Shown here in pieces: positions 59,215 through 64,000 of a DNA stretch of 64,000 nt; positions within the stretch are counted from its first letter, which is position 1, and every line of letters starts with the position of its first letter. The notes beneath the pieces were generated by a model, which was not told the DNA's origin, did not search any database, and saw nothing but the letters and a program-made list of their open reading frames with translations. This DNA is from Capillidium heterosporum (lineage: Eukaryota > Entomophthoromycota > Entomophthoromycetes > Entomophthorales > Capillidiaceae), in the NCBI GenBank assembly GCA_016630905.1, contig WBMQ01000007.1, positions 1,240,001 through 1,304,000 of the forward strand. Reading direction: 5' to 3'. Position numbers and translations under genes: made by a program.

Positions 59215-62200
59215 TCATCCAAAGAACTTCTTATTAATCAACCAAACCAACAAATTGACGTTAACTTTGACATCTCCTTCGAAAAGGGCAATCGTCTGAA
59301 CGTTATCGAACTGGTACTGCAGCAACGTCTCCAACTTTAACTCGACACTGCCACCAGGAAGTTTGTTATTCAGGTAGAAAGCTTCTACTTGGAAGATTCC
59401 TACTTTGTGCGAAGCTATAACAATATCCAATTTGTCAAATTGCTTGGGTACAAAGCCGTTCATGGAAACAACGACACCTTGCTGGTACAACTTCTCAACT
59501 GAAAGTTGGAAAGAGCCCAGTTTAGGTACGCCCCCCGATTTGGCGAGCTGCTTGAGATGGAAATACTGCTTCGTGAATGGTACGACCTTGACTTTGCCCT
59601 TGCGGTTGCCATTGCTGGAGAGTTTGTCCATACAGGCATCGAGGTAGTCGTGGTATACTTTATGCTGGTCCTCCAGGTAAACTAGCTTGGCATTGAGGTT
59701 GACTAAAGTCAGTTGGATGCGCGCTAACTCCTGGGTACGCTGGTGTCGGCGCTTGGTTCGACTGCGGATGTCGGCGGCAATGGCTTGAATCAACTTTTGG
59801 TAACTATCACCAGGTTCCAAATACCCTGAAACTTCTAATTTCTGGGCTTGGTCAAAGGCCAACTGCTTGAGCTCATGGAAAGTCATGTTCTTAATGTCGG
59901 CCAAGCGATCCTCATCTTGGGACTGGGAATCGTCGTTGTGGACTAGATTGTAGGAAGTGGAGCTTCCGGTTACACTTGTGCCTTCGGTTATTGAAGCCGA
60001 TCTTGGTGACATTTCTAACTCTAGAATCCTACGCTCGGCTTCAGATTCCTCCCTACGGATGATCTCATCAAATCTTAACTCTTCCGCCTCAGTCACCGGC
60101 TTTTTCAAAATGTCTAGTAGGGTAGGGCCGGACTGGACTCGGATGACATAGGTTATGAGACGTTTCGTCTCCACAAATAGACGTTTCAACTCACTGTCCT
60201 GCTCTAAAATAAGCTTAGTTAAGCTATATTGATAAAAGTGTTACCAGCTGATGGCTGGGAACCTATTGACTAGATGCAGACTAATCTCTTTAGCTGAGGC
60301 GATGGACTGGTCGGAAGCAACGGTAGGTGGATTGCCCAACTCATTTAGGATAATGGCAAGTGGGTCATCTTCGCCATCGACAAGTAGATCCAAGGTGTCT
60401 AAAAGCGTATGGTGTAGAGCGTAGATCTCGTTGGGTGAGATGTAAATGGTAGGGCGCCTAGTTTGGGTCAGGTCCAAAAAAGTATCGCATTCGAAGACAT
60501 CCTCTGGTTCTTCAACTTCCGTAACCTTGTATATGTATTTACCAAACTTCTCAGAAGTGTACCCAACATAGGTATTCAGAGGTTGGAGGAATATGTTGTC
60601 CTCGGTAAACAGCTTACCCATCGACACCTGGTTCAACATCTTGGCCACCTAAAATATAGCTTTAGTTTCAATTGCCTTGAAAATAGTTACCTCAGCTAGA
60701 CAACGTCGATGGTGGGGTGAGATATCGCGCTCGATGACATCGAAGGATTCAGGAGCTACAATGGCTGGGTTTATGTACCTGTAGTAGACGAGATGACCTA
60801 CGATCTTGATGATCACCTGCTCTTTCTGGTCGGGGAACTTGAGCATCAACGCAGCTTTTAGTTCTTTGGCAATATACCTTATACCGTAGGGCATATTAGG
60901 TAACGACTGGTAGATCCTATCGATAAATCTATCGGTGATCGAACGTAGCTGCTGCAGGTGTTTAATTAGGACGGTCCTCGTCTCGGCATCATTGAGCGCA
61001 ACCTCAGCAGTAACATCGTAGGGTCTCGAGCTACGTTCTCCAGTTCGACTCTCTTCCTGCTTGATTAGGGCTCGGTAAATCAAAAGTGGGTTGGATTGTA
61101 GGTCAATCTCAGGATCATCGACGATGTCAGCAATGATTGGGTTCAACAACTCTCGCAAGTACTTACGTTCCTTAGCACCCCGGTTATAGTGTACCGCCAG
61201 CTTTATGAAGACCGGGTTTCCTCTCAAAAACTCCTCGATATGGTGTATAGAATCCAACTCGTGATGGATGGCTGACTTGAAAAGATTGAGCAACATATAC
61301 TCCTCCCTACGGTTCTGAGCGAATCCAAACAAGCTAAGCACTACCGTCTCAAAGAACCGCTTACATTCCGAACCTACTAACTGCCGGAGTAGAGTTGTTG
61401 TGATGGAGGTGCGGGGTGGTTGGTCCTGTACGGTTGATTACCGAAAGGAGCTTGGCTAGGTATTGGGGCTGAGTCTGCAACAGGTAGAACAGCTGCTGAT
61501 ACCCTTCCAAACGTTTACGAGACTCTTTATCCAGGTTCTTGAGGGAACTTAAGCCGGTTGGCTAATGTGGATCCGTTGTTCACCTTGTCTAAGTCTAAAG
61601 CTGGTTTTAGTATACAATTTTCTAAATAGAAAGTTACCGGTAGTTCGTGTCAACTTGAGTACTTCCTCCAACGTGATCCGGTTTCGTACCAGCAGGGCAA
61701 TCTTAATATCCAACTCATTTAGGGTCTGCTCTTTATCATATATGGTTCTAAACTTCTGTATAGCTTCCTGGCGTCGAGCTTCCAGCTTCAACTCCTGACT
61801 GAAATCGTTCCCACTATCGTCCAATAGCTGTATGAAGTCTTGGATAGTCACAGTGGGAGGTTCTGGTTCTACTCTGGTCAAAGTAGTCCTTGCGCTACTC
61901 ACACGACTGACAGGGGCAACAGGGTTAAGCTGTTCTTGGTGGGAATGCTGTTGCTGGCGATCATAGCCTCTATCGTGAGGTTGGCGGGGTTGGGGCGTAG
62001 GTAGCTGTCTCTCATTCCAATAATCCTGCTGGAATTTCAGTATTGACTCCACCTGGTGGTAACCAGTCTGATAGATCGGCTCATTGTCATCATCAACTTC
62101 CTGTGGTTCGAATTGATTCTGGTCATAAATCTGAGTTAGGGTCTCGATAAAGTACTGCCTTGTAAATAACCCTCGAACCATAGCTTGAAGTTTACGAATC

Positions 62201-64000
62201 TGCCATTCGTAATAGTGCAATTCATCCAAAGCGAGGGTCCACTTTCTCTGGACTAGAACTCTTCGACTCAATGCCTGGAATCGATATAGGTGGTCAAAGA
62301 AGCCGTCGGCTTGAGCTCGAGCCTCAATCAGCTTAGGGACGAAGCTTTGGGTCGCCAGGAATCTCCTAGTTAGAGCCTGGAACTGGACAAGGGCACTGAG
62401 GTCCAGTTGTTCGATCCCGGATCTAAAGTCAAGTATGGGTTCTTCGGTATGGATGCGAGCAAGACATCCTCTAGCCAAAGCCTGTAAGCCTTCGATTTGA
62501 GATCTACGTCGGCTCAAGCTCTTTTTGAGTTTGCGATATCTCTTACGTTGCTGGACACCGCGAACGTAACTCTGAGCCATTATTACAAAAGGCTCGTAGT
62601 TGGACCACATGAACTGGTAACCCCCATCGTTGTCGTCCTCATCTTCGTAGTCGGTCTGTCGTTGATGTACCGATCTATCGTCGATGGAATCCTTGAGTAA
62701 ACGCTTGAAGTTAGACTCGTTGCTGACGTTCTCGATTCTATCCATCAGGTAGCTGGCCTCCATTTCCAATTTACTCCCGTAGCTCCAATCAGGGTTTTCA
62801 TCCAGCGTAATCATCTTTGTTCAACTCCACATCATCAGGTGCCTCAAATAGCTTCTTCAAGTTGTTATCGCTGGTTTGGGAGGCCGAATCCTTATAAGTA
62901 ACGTTCGAACGTCTTTCAAGTTGCTTCTCAAATTCCAACTTGAGATCGGCGTTGGGTATAGGCAAGTCTAATAGCTTAGGCAGTCGATCCATATTGGGGC
63001 TTGTTTCGGGTGAGGCAGTTGCTGTCGACAGACTATTAAGGTTGGAATTCTTTAGGTTCAAGGATTTGGACAAGCGATCATAATGAGAATGATTGGAAGT
63101 AGTAGCACTTGAGCTTAAGGAAGGAATCGAACTGATACGGGAAACACTTTTGGATCGGCTCATCAGGTAGCTAGTAAGTTCAGGTAGCAGTGTTCGATTC
63201 TCCTTATGACTGAGGATCGATAACTGACGCCTTGCTTGGGTTCTCGCTTAGGTTCTGCGTTGATGTCGATAGCTCAGTCAACGTGGATTTGGTCTTGATG
63301 GAGCTGATCCTGCTATCAGGTTAAACTGTTCAGTTTCATGCGATTGGTGAAATAGTTGAACGGTTTTTTAGCTTGTTGGGTTGATGGAATCGATTCTTCA
63401 GCCTTGCTCATATGAATTATTTTACGTCTACTGATGCTCTTCTTCTTGGAAACCCTATAGCTGGCGGTGGCTAACTTAGGGCTATCCATTTCGATCTCTC
63501 GGCTCTGATTGCTGTAGGTGACATGGCTCAGTTGGTGTACTCGATCCTTAGATCCTCTTCCCGTCGAGTTGGATTTTGTTGAATTTCTACCCGATGACAG
63601 CTTGGATTCGTTGATTGGGTTGAAATGTTGTTCCAACGGGCTGATGCTCAACTCAGGCTTGAAAGTGACATCGGTGAATCCATTCTTAATCATGTTGATA
63701 GCCGAGTTTGTTGTCAAGGTAGCTACATGGGAGGGGATCATCTTGATCATCTGCTTCGTGATGCTTTTTTTCAATGAGCGTTTTGAGGTTGATGAGCTAG
63801 CTGACTTGCTGGTTCCAAACCCCTTGCGGGATCGCTTGGAAGAGTCAATAATACGAATTGAAGCCGTACCCTCCATAGCCCGGTTCAAGTCACTCCCTAC
63901 ATTCAGAAAGGCGGGAAAGGTGAACCCGGTAATATCAAGCTCCTTCTTGGTGGAGACCAGTTGATCATCTTGATGGTAAAATTAGCTTAAATTCCCTTAC
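59215..64000 (-). CDS. IQG1: IQGAP family protein, N-terminus beyond window
   Basis: Exons from the right edge: 61638..63968, 61442..61594, 60691..61380, 60245..60648, 59215..60203, with an intron donor at base 64000; about 1520 aa shown. The order is a Ser/Lys-rich region, IQ repeats (AQSYVRGVQQRKRYRKL, LQALARGCLAR, FQALSRRVLVQR), a GAP-related domain (GYQQLFYLLQTQPQYLAKL, REEYMLLNLFKSAIHHELDS, GHLVYYRYINPAIVAPESFD) and the RasGAP C-terminal domain (KVNVNLLVWLINKKFFG). It scaffolds actin, calmodulin and formins at the cytokinetic ring. The CH domain should lie to the right of the window. Five single surplus bases (near 63320, 63208, 62810, 61545, 60258) interrupt the frame; all other phases close. 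The intron at 61381-61441 is GC-rich and 61 nt. Confidence 0.88.

Noticed and set aside
61381-61441. Counted at first as another +1 frameshift in IQG1.
   Set aside because: A GT-AG intron of 61 nt restores both frame and alignment length, so it was removed from the frameshift list.
62798-63324. Antizyme-like recoding at stop codons (for example ACC TGA T near 63318).
   Set aside because: In TPS2 (second site), MTC5 and the GCP gene the shift must happen well before the zero-frame stop to keep conserved residues, so a stop-driven mechanism cannot explain the set.

Overview
This window is nuclear DNA from a fungus. It is AT-rich. Most genes carry several very short introns (mostly 36-60 nt, GTA-type donors, CTAAC-like branch sites, TAG or AAG acceptors). 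The genes found are typical fungal ones: trehalose-6-phosphate phosphatase with a fused synthase-like domain, a SEACAT WD40 subunit, Mediator Med21, Hrq1 helicase and a Git3/cAR-like receptor. FAR1-type zinc-finger proteins and the loose gene spacing suggest an early-diverging filamentous lineage rather than a budding yeast; that placement is inference. Stop usage (TAA, TAG, TGA) fits the standard code. Most gene models below were assembled exon by exon, because single open frames capture only pieces of them.

Layout. 0.4-6.6 kb: a family of putative DNA-binding proteins (three intact genes, one relic) with a conserved N-terminal module, a FAR1/WRKY-GCM1 zinc finger and a CCHC knuckle. 7-10.2 kb: HRQ1 in ten exons. 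11-15.8 kb: a divergent cofilin-like gene, a secreted I9-type protease inhibitor, MED21 in six exons, a GPI-type Ser/Thr-rich wall protein and an unrecognised small gene. 15.8-18.5 kb is almost empty. 18.5-21.2 kb: TPS2. 21.8-25.9 kb: MTC5/SEA3 (WDR59). 26.4-27.8 kb: mitochondrial asparaginyl-tRNA synthetase. 28.7-31.8 kb: RPB11, with an unusual extra exon, divergent from a ZNF277-type zinc-finger gene. 31.9-38.5 kb: a multi-spanning membrane protein, a gamma-tubulin complex component and a seven-helix receptor. 41-45.2 kb: one intact profilin gene and two decayed profilin copies. 47-54.2 kb: HAT2/MSI1-like WD40 protein, SNU66 and a mitochondrial PPR-like protein. 54.9-57.4 kb: a small secreted Cys-rich protein and RPL8. 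58.2-64 kb: a CYC2-like reductase and most of IQG1, which runs off the right edge.

Themes. Cytoskeleton genes recur (profilin, cofilin-like, IQGAP, gamma-tubulin complex), but there is no sign of operon-like organisation. Ten places in five conserved genes need exactly one surplus base to be skipped (+1, never -1). This is either a one-sided sequence-consensus artefact or something biological, and it is reported as a finding. The most unusual accessory content is the FAR1-knuckle family and the decaying profilin series.
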